The notes: generated by a model from the sequence alone, not told the origin. DNA of 64,000 nucleotides from Rhizobium sp. NZLR1 (GCF_017357385.1 NZ_CP071637.1:62001-126000); one strand, 5' to 3'. Positions 34,753-44,964 are shown, numbered from the stretch's first letter. Numbers and translations: made by a program.

Positions 34753-36636
34753 TCAACGTCGCTGCGAGGCAAGCCGGACGGTTGCGCCAGCGGCAGGTTG
34801 AGCCATTGCTTTCGCCGTCGAGCGAAGAATCGCGGACTGGTTTGAGACGGCGTCATCGAGCCTGAACTGGCCAACGAGCTCGCGAAGTTTCTGGGCTTCC
34901 TGAGCGAGAGAGGTGGAAGCGGCCGTCGATTGTTCTACCATGGCCGCATTCTGTTGCGTTGTCTGATCCATTTGATTGACTGCAATGTTGACTTCGCTCA
35001 GGCCGACCGACTGCTCTTTGGCAGAGGTTGCGATCGCATCCATGTGCTGATTGATCTGCGTGATGAAGCTGCCGATGGTCGTGAGAGCTTGGCCGGTGTC
35101 GCGCACGAGCTTGACACCGTTTTCCACCTCTTTCGAGGAGTTCAGGATCAAGCCCTTGATTTCCTTGGCAGCGCTTGCTGAGCGCTGGGCAAGTTCGCGC
35201 ACTTCTTGGGCTACGACGGCAAAACCCTTGCCTGCTTCGCCGGCTCTCGCCGCTTCCACGCCCGCATTGAGCGCGAGAAGATTGGTCTGGAATGCGATTT
35301 CATCGATGACGCTGATGATGTTGGAAATCTGTCGCGACGAGGTCTCGATGCGTTCCATTGCCTCTTCGGCGTGGGAAACGACTTCCGCAGACATCGCAGC
35401 GCTTCGGTTCGCCTCCGTGGCCACCTTACGGGTCTCTTCGGTGCGCTTGCTCGAATTCGCCACGTTCGCGGTAATCTCTTCCAGTGCTGCGGCCGTCTCT
35501 TCAAGCGAGGCGGCCTGCTGTTCCGTACGCTTTGAAAGATCGCCTGCCCCGGAAGAGATTTCGCGAGTGCCATCATCGATGGTGGTGATGCTGCTGGAAA
35601 TCGACTTCAACGCTCCACCAAGTTGGGTGACAGATTGGTTGAAGTCGCGGCGCAGGGCCTCGAAATCGGGAGCGAACGCCTCATCGAGCTGAAAGGCAAG
35701 ATCGCCTGCAGCAAGCCGCCTCAAGCCGGCAGCGAGACCCAATGTGGCGACGCGTAAACGCTCGGCGGCATCGGATTCTGCTTGTTGCTGGGCGGCGATG
35801 CGATCAGCCTCCGCTTGCTTCCGGTTTTCCTCCGCTTCCACCTCCATTCGCTTGTTTGCTATAGCGGCCTGGCGAAAGATCTCCACCGCGCTCGCCATGG
35901 AACCGATTTCGTCTGCACGACCGGCGAACGGAATGTTGGAACCGGTGTCGCCCTCGGCCAGTCGCCTCATCGAGGCTGTGATCTGGGTCACGGGATTGGC
36001 GACGCCTGTCAGCACAAAGGCAATCGCGCCGACGACGAGCAGGCCTGCGAGACCAATCGCGGCAAAGAGGTAGAACTTCACCGACGCGTAGGTCGTCTTG
36101 CTCGCGTCGGCAGCCTGTTTGCTGCCGATAACATTCAATTCAACCAGGGACGCCGTCAGTTCTTTCAGCTTATCCGAGTAGGTCCGCATCTCTCCGCCGA
36201 GATATTGCCCGGCTTCACCTATCTTGTTTGCGCGGGATAGGGCGAGAAGCTGCGGCCTGCCGGCGATGTAACTCTCGAAGTTTGCTCTTATTCCGGCGAT
36301 CAACTGGCGCTCGCCGTCCGATGACGCCAATGGAAGATAAGCATCTATCGAGTTGCGAACCGTATCCTCCGCGACGGTGATGGCCTCTTCGCGCGATTTC
36401 TTGTCAGCTTCCGTCTGTGCGATGACGTGATCGCGGTAAGCGAGGCGCAGGTTTGCCATGTTGAGATTGATCACCCGGGAAGCCTGTACGCTCGGCAACC
36501 ATTTCGTCGCGATTTCTTCGGTGGACCCGTTCGTCTTGCTTAGACCATCGATCGCAAGATATGCGACAATGCCGAAAAGCAGCGCTATGCTGCCAAATAT
36601 CAGGAGCAGGCTGGATTTTATACTCGGACGATGCAT
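34753..36636 (-). CDS. methyl-accepting chemotaxis protein
   Basis: A 627-residue chemoreceptor. Membrane segment about 9-29, a four-helix-bundle ligand domain 30-185, second membrane segment 186-210, HAMP 211-265, a second HAMP-like stretch 300-350 and the signalling domain 370-590. The hairpin tip reads DEIAFQTNLLALNAGVEAAR and GKGFAVVAQEVRELAQRSA, binding CheA/CheW. Four-helix-bundle sensors detect small ligands directly. No CheB/CheR pentapeptide tether is visible at the C-terminus. Monocistronic, with its promoter in 36637-36780. Confidence 0.93.
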   Translation of the reverse strand: MHRPSIKSSLLLIFGSIALLFGIVAYLAIDGLSKTNGSTEEIATKWLPSVQASRVINLNMANLRLAYRDHVIAQTEADKKSREEAITVAEDTVRNSIDAYLPLASSDGERQLIAGIRANFESYIAGRPQLLALSRANKIGEAGQYLGGEMRTYSDKLKELTASLVELNVIGSKQAADASKTTYASVKFYLFAAIGLAGLLVVGAIAFVLTGVANPVTQITASMRRLAEGDTGSNIPFAGRADEIGSMASAVEIFRQAAIANKRMEVEAEENRKQAEADRIAAQQQAESDAAERLRVATLGLAAGLRRLAAGDLAFQLDEAFAPDFEALRRDFNQSVTQLGGALKSISSSITTIDDGTREISSGAGDLSKRTEQQAASLEETAAALEEITANVANSSKRTEETRKVATEANRSAAMSAEVVSHAEEAMERIETSSRQISNIISVIDEIAFQTNLLALNAGVEAARAGEAGKGFAVVAQEVRELAQRSASAAKEIKGLILNSSKEVENGVKLVRDTGQALTTIGSFITQINQHMDAIATSAKEQSVGLSEVNIAVNQMDQTTQQNAAMVEQSTAASTSLAQEAQKLRELVGQFRLDDAVSNQSAILRSTAKAMAQPAAGATVRLASQRR

Positions 36637-36846
36637 TGAAGGCCCCCCAATTTCCGACGCACAGCCGGATCGCCAACAAGTATGTATCCAAACGAATTAA
36701 TAAATCACGCAAACGTAATGCAACGTTTACCGGGACAGGTGGGGTCGCTGCATCCCGTGGCTTCTCACGGCACACGAAGCGCGAGATAAATGGCGCCGTC
36801 GCCAGTGTGCTGCTGCGGATCTGAGCCGCAGTTCGGAGAATGTGGC

Positions 36847-37200
36847 GTGTTAGGTGCGCTAACTGCTTTGACCGGGTCTGCGTTGGCGGCCCAGCCGGCC
36901 AAGATGGTCGAGACGAAAATGGGCAAGGTCCTGGCCACCGAAAAAGGCGTGGTGCTCTACACCTTCGACAAAGATACAAAGGGCCAATCCAACTGCGATC
37001 GCGATTGCCTGAAGAAGTGGCCGGCGTTCCACGCTGGAGCCAAGGCCAAGGCGGAAGGCGAATGGTCTTTGGTTAAAGCTGCGGATGGCAAAGAAATGTG
37101 GGCCTATGAGGGTAAGCCGCTTTACACCTTTGTCGAGGATAAGAAAGCCGGCGAAGCCAACGGCGATGGCGTTGGAGGAGTGTGGCACGTTGCCAAATAG
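36847..37200 (+). CDS. COG4315-type repeat protein, exported
   Basis: Two copies of the short repeat are visible: TEKGVVLYTFDKDTKGQSNC with CDRDCLKKWPAF, and MWAYEGKPLYTFVEDKKAGE. This is the secreted repeat domain (PF03640 type), of unknown function. The sequence before them (VLGALTALTGSALAA) is a signal-peptide core, but the basic n-region is missing from a GTG start at 36847; the open frame extends to an ATG at 36790 with a Cys-rich start. The 5' end may therefore be damaged. Confidence 0.65.
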   Translation: MLGALTALTGSALAAQPAKMVETKMGKVLATEKGVVLYTFDKDTKGQSNCDRDCLKKWPAFHAGAKAKAEGEWSLVKAADGKEMWAYEGKPLYTFVEDKKAGEANGDGVGGVWHVAK

Positions 37201-37504
37201 GTCACCGGCGACGGTTCGAATGGGCGGTCGTCGGATCGCCCTGAACTCAAGGCCAACTTCTGGAATGGCCTATCTGTCTCTGTGTGCCTTCGCCGACAAA
37301 CCCGGCCTGCCCGTTCGATAACCGCTGGCGAGGGACAACGTCGTCAGGGCACTGCATATCGATACCCTGACAGTCGAAGCCACGAATTTCCACTAGATGG
37401 TCCGTCGCCTCGCTCTGCAAACGCGAGCCGCGGCTCGGCGGATGTCACTAAAACGCGTGACGCCCAATTTAGCTCATGGATCGAGCGTCCTTCTTACAGC
37501 TTAT

Positions 37505-37623
37505 GCGGTGTAACGCATTGTTTTGGATCACGAAGGGGAATATTCCTCGCGGTGGGCACCGGTTTCCTCGATCGCCGCCAAGCTGGGCTGCACGACGCAA
37601 ACGCTCAGTGAATGGGTAAGGAG
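37505..37623 (+). pseudogene. IS3-family orfA remnant (internal)
   Basis: One frame reads VLDHEGEYSSRWAPVSSIAA and continues KLGCTTQTLSEWVR, the helix-turn-helix of IS3-group OrfA proteins. Upstream there is a stop in frame and downstream the similarity ends. Just an insertion-sequence scar in a gap (37201-37862) with no other gene. Confidence 0.65.
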
Positions 37624-37862
37624 TTGGAAATGCACATGGTTCCCGGCCTGGACTTCCAAGCGGCGGAGCCACCGCGTTGACAACGCGAGCGCCATAATTT
37701 GATTGGTGTCGTTGCCCACCCCTCGTTGGCCTGGCGGATCTGCGATTCCTCCGGCCGAGCGTCCGGGCATTCATCATACAATTCCTAGAATCATCACCCA
37801 GTTTTATAATCATTCTTAATTGGAACATGCTTCACTTGTCCCAAGGACGAGGGATAGCATTC

Positions 37863-38867
37863 ATGTCGACAATATTTCGAATTCTGACCGCAGCACTGAT
37901 CTGGCTGCCGACAGCCGTCTTTGCTGCTGCCGACGAGTGGCGGATCGTCAAGGCGACGGATCAGGTGAAGTATACCGTCGACAGGACGAATTGGCTGGAC
38001 TTGCGCGCCGGCGAGGTGGTCCCCAACCGGGCATGGGTTTCGACTGGTCCGCGGGGGCGAGTTCAGCTTTCCAGAGGGGTGGAGAGCGTCACCTTCCAGC
38101 CAAACACGGTTGCCGCCATCACCACCAACGAATCCGCTGTCATGAAGACGCAGATCTACCAGCAGGTCGGTGCGCTGGACCTTGAAATCGAGAAGCGAAG
38201 CCAGCCGCATACAACAGTACAGACGCCCTATCTCGCGGCGGTAGTCAAGGGAACGATCTTTCACGTGACCGTCGGTAAGGCGAAAGCTTCCGTCTCCGTC
38301 GATCGCGGCCTAGTCCAGGTCACCTCCTTCGCCAGCGGCCAGCGGTCGAATGTGGCGCCGGGTCAGAGCGCGACTGTCGACAAGAAGGCCGGCATGACGG
38401 TGGCGGGCCGGCTATCAAAGCCCGCAATCACCTCGGTCGCGCCGTCGGTCGCCCAGATTCCCGCCGTCGGCACCACGAAACTCGCCGGCGCCACCCCCGA
38501 CGCCACGAGCAGTTCTTCGGCAACGAGCGGAAACACCAGTTCCAGCGCCAGCGACGTTGACGACAGCGGCAATGGCAATGGCAGCAGCAATTCCAGTAGC
38601 AGCAGTGGCAACGGCAATTCCAATGACAGCGGTAACAATGGGAATGGCAACGGCCACTCCGGTGGCAACGGAAACGGCAACAGCGGCGGCAATGGCAATT
38701 CCGGAGGAAACGGCAGCAATGGCAATTCCGGTGACAGCGGTAACAATGGGAATGGCAGCGGCAATTCCGGCGGCAATGGCAATGGAAACAGCGGCAAGGG
38801 CGACAACAACGGCGGTGGCAATGGTAACGGCAACTCCGGCGGAAACGGTAAAGGCAAGGACAAGTGA
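37863..38867 (+). CDS. exported FecR-domain protein with Gly/Asn/Ser-rich tail
   Basis: A 334-residue protein: signal peptide 1-22, then a FecR domain (about 40-165: LRAGEVVPNRAWVSTGPRGR, TPYLAAVVKGTIFHVTVGKA). The last 110 residues are low-complexity Gly/Asn/Ser repeats of the NGNGNSGGNGN kind, which may bind polymer or act as a spacer. The stop overlaps the GTG start of the CHASE2 protein (GTGA), so the two are translationally coupled. FecR-CHASE2 pairs are known; the FecR protein probably presents a periplasmic signal to the CHASE2 sensor. Confidence 0.85.
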   Translation: MSTIFRILTAALIWLPTAVFAAADEWRIVKATDQVKYTVDRTNWLDLRAGEVVPNRAWVSTGPRGRVQLSRGVESVTFQPNTVAAITTNESAVMKTQIYQQVGALDLEIEKRSQPHTTVQTPYLAAVVKGTIFHVTVGKAKASVSVDRGLVQVTSFASGQRSNVAPGQSATVDKKAGMTVAGRLSKPAITSVAPSVAQIPAVGTTKLAGATPDATSSSSATSGNTSSSASDVDDSGNGNGSSNSSSSSGNGNSNDSGNNGNGNGHSGGNGNGNSGGNGNSGGNGSNGNSGDSGNNGNGSGNSGGNGNGNSGKGDNNGGGNGNGNSGGNGKGKDK

Positions 38868-41631
38868 GAGATAGGAAGGCGGCTGGGGACTATCTCTCCA
38901 AGGGCATCGGCACGATCACGGTTCGGCTTCTGCTGATCGCCGCAATGCTGGCGCTGCCGGTGGCGGGATCCAGCGTCGGCATCATCCAGGGCATCAAAAA
39001 CAGCCTTTTTGCCAAGCGCTTCCAATGGGCGCCTCGCACCGCCACCGGCAACGTCGTCTTCGTTGCGATCGACAAGCACTCCCTCGACGCCGTTGGGACA
39101 TGGCCCTGGCCGCGGAGCATCTACGCGAAACTGCTCGACAAGCTGGTCGCCTCAGGCGTTAAGGACGTCTTCCTCGACGTCGATTTCAGCGCATTCTCCA
39201 GCACTGAGGAGGACGAGCTTCTTGCAGCGGCGCTGGCGAGATCCGGAGGAGGGGTTCTTTTGCCGGTGTTCCGGCAGCAGGAGATGGCGTCATTGTCTGA
39301 GACCGCGGTGACGAGACCAATCCCGCAGCTCCTTCAGAATGCCTGGCCTGCATTCGCCAATGTCGCGATGGATGCAGACGGGATCGTCCGCCGTTTCGAT
39401 CTGGGAAGCCAGCTCGATGGCAACCCCATCCAATCCGCCGCAGCAGCCCTTGGCAGGATCGACGGCAGTTCCGGTTCTCTGCTGATCGACTACTCGATAC
39501 GACCCGACACCGTTCCGACATTCTCCTTGTCGGACGTGCTGAACGGGACCGTCCCGGCCGAGGCAATCAGAGACCGCTCGGTCGTGGTGGGAGCATCGGC
39601 AGCCGAGCTGAAAGACATTTTCGCCGTTCCCGTCTACGGCGCAATCGCCGGCCCGCTCATTCACGTGCTCGCGTCGGAGACGTTGCTCCAGAACCGTTTC
39701 CTCAGAATGGTCGATGAGATTCCGCTGGAACTCTTGTTTGCTGCCTTGCTGATCGTCGGCGTCGTCTGCAGCCGTTCAACCAGCCTAGTCACGATGATGG
39801 CGGTCGCACTGACCATAGTTGCCGTCGGCGAGATCGGCGCATTCCTGCTGCAGTGGCGGTACGCGATCCTGGTCGGAACGGCGGTGCCGTGGTTGACGCT
39901 GCTGCTTGCGTGGATGCTCGCTCTGAACGAACGAGTCGATCTCGGGCGCATGCTTGTCGCCATCGCCAATACCGAGGCTCGAAACACCCGACGGCTGATG
40001 AGAAGGATCATCGCCGACAGTTCGGACGGTGTCGTTGCATTCGACAGCAATCTAAGGATCGTCGAGGCGAGCGAATCCGCAAAGGCGGTGCTGCGAGCCG
40101 AGATCGGCGCCTCGCTTCTCGGCAGCACGGAGACCGCGGTTATCGACATCGTGCGCAGGCTGGTCTCGGAGCACGAGGCCGAACCGGGCAAGGTGCACAC
40201 TGCCCTTGTCGATTTCGCCGCGCAGGCTGGGTATTACGAGGCCTCCGTCACGATTTCGCCAATTGAACAGCCGGATGCGCATCTAGCCACGGCGCGATCG
40301 CGATTTGCCGGTTGCCTCATCATACGGGACATCACCGCCCGATATGATTATGAAGAGCGGTTGAAGACGCTCTCCGAGCGGGACGAGCTCACCGGGCTGC
40401 TCAATCGTCGGGAGTTCGCGTATCGACTAGCAAGCCTTGAGGGTGGGAGCTGCGTCTCGGTGCTGAATATCGAACGTTTCTCCTACCTTTGCGCCACGCT
40501 TGGATGCGACGTCGGCGACGAGGTCCTGAAAGCCGTGGCAGTGCGGCTTGGGAATGCATTCGCCGGTGATTTGCTGGCAAGGTTGGACCGCGACCATTTT
40601 GGCATCGCCACCGCCGCGACAGATGCGCTTCCCATCGAAGATTTTGCCGATGGTCTTTTGGCTCTGTTCGAGGAGCCTGTACAACTCACCGGCGCGGCCT
40701 TGCCGATCTCGGTCTACCTCGGAATATCTCGCTCAGGCGACACGGCGGCCCCTAGCGCCCTGCTGAACGCCGCCGAATCCGCTCTGGATGCCGCAAAGGC
40801 CGCGCCAGGCAGGCGGTGGTCTTCTTTCGATCCGTCTGTCGCCGTTCGCCAGGCCCGGTCGCGCCGGCTGGAGCGGGACATGCGCGACGCTCTCCGGGAC
40901 CGGCAGTTCTTCCTGCTGTTCCAGCCGCAGATTGAGTTGGCGAGCGGGCGCCTTTTAGGTGCGGAAGCCCTGATCCGATGGAACCATCCCGAGTTCGGTT
41001 TGATATCGCCGGCCGAATTCATCCCGATCGCCGAATCCTCCGGCTTGATCTGCGAGATCGGCCGCTGGACGCTGTTCGAAGCTTGTACCGAGGCGGCCGC
41101 GTGGCCTGGTGACCTCGGTGTTGCCGTCAACGTCTCGGCGCTTCAGTTCGAGCGATCCGACATCGAGGCCGATGTAAGGCAAGCCTTGTCCGGCAGCGGA
41201 CTTCCCTCTTCCCGCCTGTGCCTCGAACTGACGGAATCCGCGTTCCTCGATCAAGGGGGGGCGCTATCGCAAAGATGCGAGCGCTTCGCGAAACCGGAGT
41301 GGTCATTGCCTTGGACGACTTCGGGACCGGCTACTCATCGATGAGCTACCTTGCCGATCTTCCTCTCGACAAGCTCAAGATCGACCAGTCTTTTGTCCGG
41401 CGCATGGACGGAAATCCGACCGTATTGGAAATCGTCCGAGCGATCATTTCGCTGGCGCACGGCTTGAACCTGCAGGTTGTTGGCGAAGGAGTCGAAAATG
41501 AACTGGAGGCCGACGTGCTACATCGGCTCGGATGCGAGACAGGGCAGGGCTATCTCTTCGGGAGGCCAGACCAGTCGACCCGGATGCTTTCCGAGTGGAA
41601 AGTCCCGAAACCTCTGGCCGCCGATGCTTGA
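38864..41631 (+). pseudogene. CHASE2-GGDEF-EAL protein, frameshift in a G7 tract
   Basis: The first frame (to 41344) has a membrane segment, a CHASE2 sensor (about 40-280), three further membrane segments (285-365), a PAS-like linker, a degenerate GGDEF domain (RLDRDHFG replaces GGDEF) and the start of an EAL domain (LLGAEALIRWNHPEFG, LELTESAF). The G7 run at 41255-41261 then shifts the frame. The rest (ALDDFGTGYSS, LKIDQSFVRR, VVGEGVENE) is intact in the other frame to 41631. One more G restores a complete c-di-GMP phosphodiesterase. Sequencing error, phase variation or -1 ribosomal slippage are possible. Confidence 0.8.
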
Positions 41632-41883
41632 CGATTCGGATCTACACTGAAGTGGCGCCTACCCTCGCGAGAGTGCGTCAAGGCAAAATGCAGGTTGCAA
41701 TCTCGAAGCATGTTACATGTGGCTTCGAGTTGAACCGTCAATCGTCGCAAGAGCGAAGCGTGGTTCGCACGTTGGAAGGGGATTGATTCCTCAGTGTGAA
41801 GCTATAGGCAGCAGCGGTTTCCCTTCATCCTGGGTTCAGGCTCGATGTTAGAAACTCAGGCATCTTCGTGGGAGATGTCCACC

Positions 41884-42099
41884 ATGACCAAAGCTGATTT
41901 CGCTGCAACCGATGCACCATTGCAGAACGAAGATATTGTGATCTGTAAAAGAGTCTTCGATCATATCTGCGCCACCGGGGAAATAACGGACGGCGATGCC
42001 TGCGACGAACTCGCAACCCAGATAATCTATTTCTATCAACATGGCGTCAGGAACGAAGATAGCTTGGAACAGCTGCTCGCGAGGGTTGTCGAGAACTGA
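41884..42099 (+). CDS. small acidic conserved rhizobial protein
   Basis: A 71-residue protein (VFDHICATGEITDGDACDEL then ATQIIYFYQHGVRNEDSLEQ). GGGAG is nine bases before the ATG at 41884, which is why I prefer it to the earlier ATGs at 41845 and 41875. Similar small helical proteins occur in many rhizobial copies, including probably the one at 14988-15236. Function unknown. Confidence 0.65.
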   Translation: MTKADFAATDAPLQNEDIVICKRVFDHICATGEITDGDACDELATQIIYFYQHGVRNEDSLEQLLARVVEN

Positions 42100-42145
42100 G
42101 GCGGGATGAAACATGGCGGGCCGCTTTCCAAGCCGCTATCCCCTG

Positions 42146-43303
42146 TCATTCCACCTTCGTCCGTCTCAGTGACGTTCGCTGGGGGCTAAGAGTTGAACTC
42201 AGCATCGCATCCACAGCCGTCAGACGCATTACATGACGGTGCAAGCTCGGCGTCTCCTTTGGGCATTCGGGAAACGACGGAGCAAATTGATCATCGAATT
42301 TCGACCTATTCATTCGCGGCGGGTCTTCACCGTTTGCGGTGCTCGTCCCAAGACGAAGACAGTGCCGTATTCCGCGCAGCCCCTTCTGAACTACAAGCCG
42401 AACCACGAAATACGGGTCTTTTGGCAGTATGGACCAAATGGATACAAGCGACAAATATGTTGCCCGAGCTTGTCGAAATTCCCAAAACGCATATTTTTGG
42501 GTGGCGTCGAGTGCTCCCCGGACCGCGTATTGCGGGAGATTCGGATTTGCGGCCAGCGAACGCCTAATCACTTCCAAAGCACTTTTGCCCATTCGAGAGT
42601 GATTGGAAGACATGCTGCCGGGATGCTTTCGGTATCCCACCAGTCGTTCGGGAACGACTTCGATGCAGTAGCGCGTGGCCAGCCTGAGCTCGAAATCGAG
42701 GTCTTCGCAGCCTCCAAGACCGGCGGCTGAATATGAGCTATCAAACCCACCGATTTCAAGCGCGACGTTCCGCCGGACGAGAAGCGCGCTTCCATTGCCT
42801 ATGTACTTAAAATTCAGATGTCGGGCATAGATATATCCCCTTGCAACTTCGGAACTTCCAGGCTGGATAACCTCGTCGTCTTCGTTGATGAGGCAATGCT
42901 GCACATAGACCGCAGCCCACCGCGAGGACAACCGGTTGAGAGCGTTCACCTGCTTTTCGATTTTTGTCCGGTGCCAGAGATCATCGGCGTCAAGGAATGC
43001 CACAAATCGGCCTGATGATACCTTGATCCCAGTATTCCGTGCAGCCGCGACACCACGGTTCGGTGTGGAGAGGAGACGGATCCGCGAGTCCGACATCGCT
43101 ATCTGCTCAACGAGTTTTGCCGTGTCGTCCGTGGAACCGTCATTGACGACGATGATCTCTAAGGCGGTGTAGGTCTGGCGCAGAGCGGATCGAAGCGTCC
43201 GCTCAACATAGGTGGAAGCGTTGAAAGCCGGGATGACCACTGAGACCAAAGGCTGCTCAGAATTAAAGGTCCCTCGTCGATGCTCCTCTGTAGATGAAAG
43301 CAT
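42146..43303 (-). CDS. family 2 glycosyltransferase
   Basis: A 385-residue GT-A fold enzyme: VSVVIPAFNASTYVERTLRS, IIVVNDGSTDDTAKLVEQ and FVAFLDADDLW (DxD metal/nucleotide-sugar site), plus GLGGCEDLDFELRLA (ED base motif). It should transfer a sugar in polysaccharide or lipopolysaccharide synthesis, but no other polysaccharide gene is adjacent. Start taken at 43303 (MLSSTEEH); the open frame begins at 43387. No membrane segments apart from a weak hydrophobic patch near the end. Confidence 0.88.
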   Translation of the reverse strand: MLSSTEEHRRGTFNSEQPLVSVVIPAFNASTYVERTLRSALRQTYTALEIIVVNDGSTDDTAKLVEQIAMSDSRIRLLSTPNRGVAAARNTGIKVSSGRFVAFLDADDLWHRTKIEKQVNALNRLSSRWAAVYVQHCLINEDDEVIQPGSSEVARGYIYARHLNFKYIGNGSALLVRRNVALEIGGFDSSYSAAGLGGCEDLDFELRLATRYCIEVVPERLVGYRKHPGSMSSNHSRMGKSALEVIRRSLAANPNLPQYAVRGALDATQKYAFWEFRQARATYLSLVSIWSILPKDPYFVVRLVVQKGLRGIRHCLRLGTSTANGEDPPRMNRSKFDDQFAPSFPECPKETPSLHRHVMRLTAVDAMLSSTLSPQRTSLRRTKVE

Positions 43304-44057
43304 TGCAGATCTCTCGCCACGCCAACGACAAAGATACTTTCGTACAGATGAAGGACTGCCTTGTTGAGTTCTGCCGTTCTCCCACATTCAATTCGGAGCG
43401 GGAAATCCCAGCCACCGACAATGTTGGAAGATCGCCTTCAACGTGCCTACACTCTAACATTGTTTTGCGGGCGAAAACGGACTTTGGTCTGACGTAGACC
43501 CCTCTACTTTGGGAGAAGAAGAGGCCGCAGGCGGCCTTATCCGGCGACGCTGGATCTTCTCATGCATTGCATTTGGAAGTCATTTGAACCGAAGCGCGAA
43601 CGCTTACGACTCTTTAACCGCTGCCCACAGCCAGGCACTTTGTTGCTTCGCGAAAACTGCCTTGAATAGCATCCAGGCCCGTTCTCTTGCCATCGTCTGT
43701 CGGCCAGGCGAGGACAAGGGCTTTGGCAACCTCGCCAAGTGATCGAGCCTGTACTTTTCCTGACCGTTCATCACAAGCATCAGAGGGGCGAAATCGTTCC
43801 CGGAGCCGCCCTTTATTCCCAAGACGCGACGCCCCGCCATGGATCGACAATTCTTCACCAGGGAGGTTCTGACTGGAGATCAGGGCTACGCGACCGAACC
43901 TCCCCGGTGTCCTTTTAACAAGGATCAGAAGAATCTAAGCCGGATCGCGCAGAGAGGAAGACGGACTTAGGTCGGACTGGCGCCCAGAACCCGCTTCTCA
44001 TATTAGGTGAGGTAACATGAAGGTCCGTGGAGGGGCAGGACAGGACAGGAGGACGGT
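43304..44057. other. gap without a confident gene
   Basis: A minus-strand frame at 43604-43858 (QEKYRLDHLARLPKPLSSPG and ARERAWMLFKAVFAKQQSAW) has protein-like composition and a CTGGTGAAG-type upstream region, but I recognise no family. The rest shows no coding signal. Confidence 0.3.
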
Positions 44058-44330
44058 ATGAGGTTCGGTTCCGATAACACCAACCACGAAGAGCGCTGCT
44101 CGCAAGGCCACAGTTCAGCATCGACGATTGCAACAATCGAAGCGGCGCTTTCCGCTGATCCGGATATCGACAGCATTGCCATCGAGATCAGGATGCTCGG
44201 CCCTGTCGTCCTGCTCGAGGGCTACATTACAAACACCGCGGACCGCGAGAAAGCCATCTCGCTTGCAGCGATGATCGTCGGCGAAGAAAACGTCCAGGAT
44301 CGGATGCTGAGCCGCTTTCCTACGCAGTAG
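44058..44330 (+). CDS. BON-domain small protein
   Basis: A 90-residue protein: TIEAALSADPDIDSIAIEIR, then VVLLEGYITNTADREKAISL and a final GEENVQDRML. This is a single BON (phospholipid-binding) domain without a signal peptide. GGAGGACGGT precedes the start. Single BON proteins in rhizobia are often stress-induced; role unknown. Confidence 0.75.
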   Translation: MRFGSDNTNHEERCSQGHSSASTIATIEAALSADPDIDSIAIEIRMLGPVVLLEGYITNTADREKAISLAAMIVGEENVQDRMLSRFPTQ

Positions 44331-44394
44331 GCAGAGGTATCCAGGCGGGCTCGGACCAAGGTCTGACAAAGCCCCGGCATGAGGTCTTAAGTCT

Positions 44395-44419
44395 GGAACA
44401 CATCCTCCTTTTGACGGTT
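44395..44419 (+). promoter_or_regulatory. possible EcfG-type promoter of the DUF1236 gene
   Basis: GGAAC (44395-44399), 16 bases, GGTT (44416-44419): one mismatch from CGTT. It lies 55 bases before the DUF1236 start. Confidence 0.4.
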
Positions 44420-44473
44420 TGCTTTTCCAGCGGAACCAACCGCTACAGCCAACCGCTTCAAGGAGGAAAACAG

Positions 44474-44869
44474 ATGAATATCAAATCAGTAGCTATTGCC
44501 GCTGGTGTCCTGTTGGCGTCGACGTCTGCCTTTGCGCAGTCGTCGACGGTCACAGGTGCGGCGGGTGGTGCTGCAACGGGTGCGATCGTCGGCGGCCCGG
44601 TCGGTGCAGCTGTCGGCGGCATCGTCGGCGGCGTGGCAGGTAGCGTGATTGATCCGCCGCCGCAGCAGGTGGTGACCTATGTTCAGCAGGCTCCCGCCCC
44701 GACCGCACGGGTCGTGGTGAAGGAGAAGGTCGTCGTAGGACAGCCGCTGCCGGAGACGGTGGTCGTGACGCCGATTCCCGACGACCCGAAATATGCATAC
44801 GCGATCGTCAACGACCAGCGTGTGATCGTCGAACCTTCCTCCCGCAAGGTCATCCAGGTCATTCAGTGA
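44474..44869 (+). CDS. DUF1236 exported protein
   Basis: The start at 44474 follows AAGGAGGAAAACAG. A 131-residue protein: signal peptide 1-21 (VLLASTSAFAQ), a Gly/Ala-rich stretch with GAATGAIVGGPVGAAVGGIV (glycine-zipper-like, may insert into membranes), then the DUF1236 domain (ETVVVTPIPDDPKYAYAIVN, QRVIVEPSSRKVIQVIQ). Function unknown; rhizobia carry several copies. A second, ruined copy follows. Confidence 0.85.
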   Translation: MNIKSVAIAAGVLLASTSAFAQSSTVTGAAGGAATGAIVGGPVGAAVGGIVGGVAGSVIDPPPQQVVTYVQQAPAPTARVVVKEKVVVGQPLPETVVVTPIPDDPKYAYAIVNDQRVIVEPSSRKVIQVIQ

Positions 44870-44874
44870 CCGAC

Positions 44875-44895
44875 GGGCGGCTTCAGCCGCCCTTT
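44875..44895 (+). terminator. terminator of the DUF1236 gene
   Basis: GGGCGGC-TTCA-GCCGCCC-TTT, six bases after the stop codon. Confidence 0.75.
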
Positions 44896-44964
44896 CCAAC
44901 CATCAGGGCAGGCATGCACCGCACGAGAATGCGCGCGGGCATCGTCTACAGTCGGAGGTCAACT

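Noticed and set aside
38557..38874. Repeated Gly/Asn codons read as a possible CRISPR or tandem-repeat array
   Set aside because: The repeat is irregular GGCAAT/AACGGC coding sequence in frame with the FecR protein; no fixed-length repeats and spacers.
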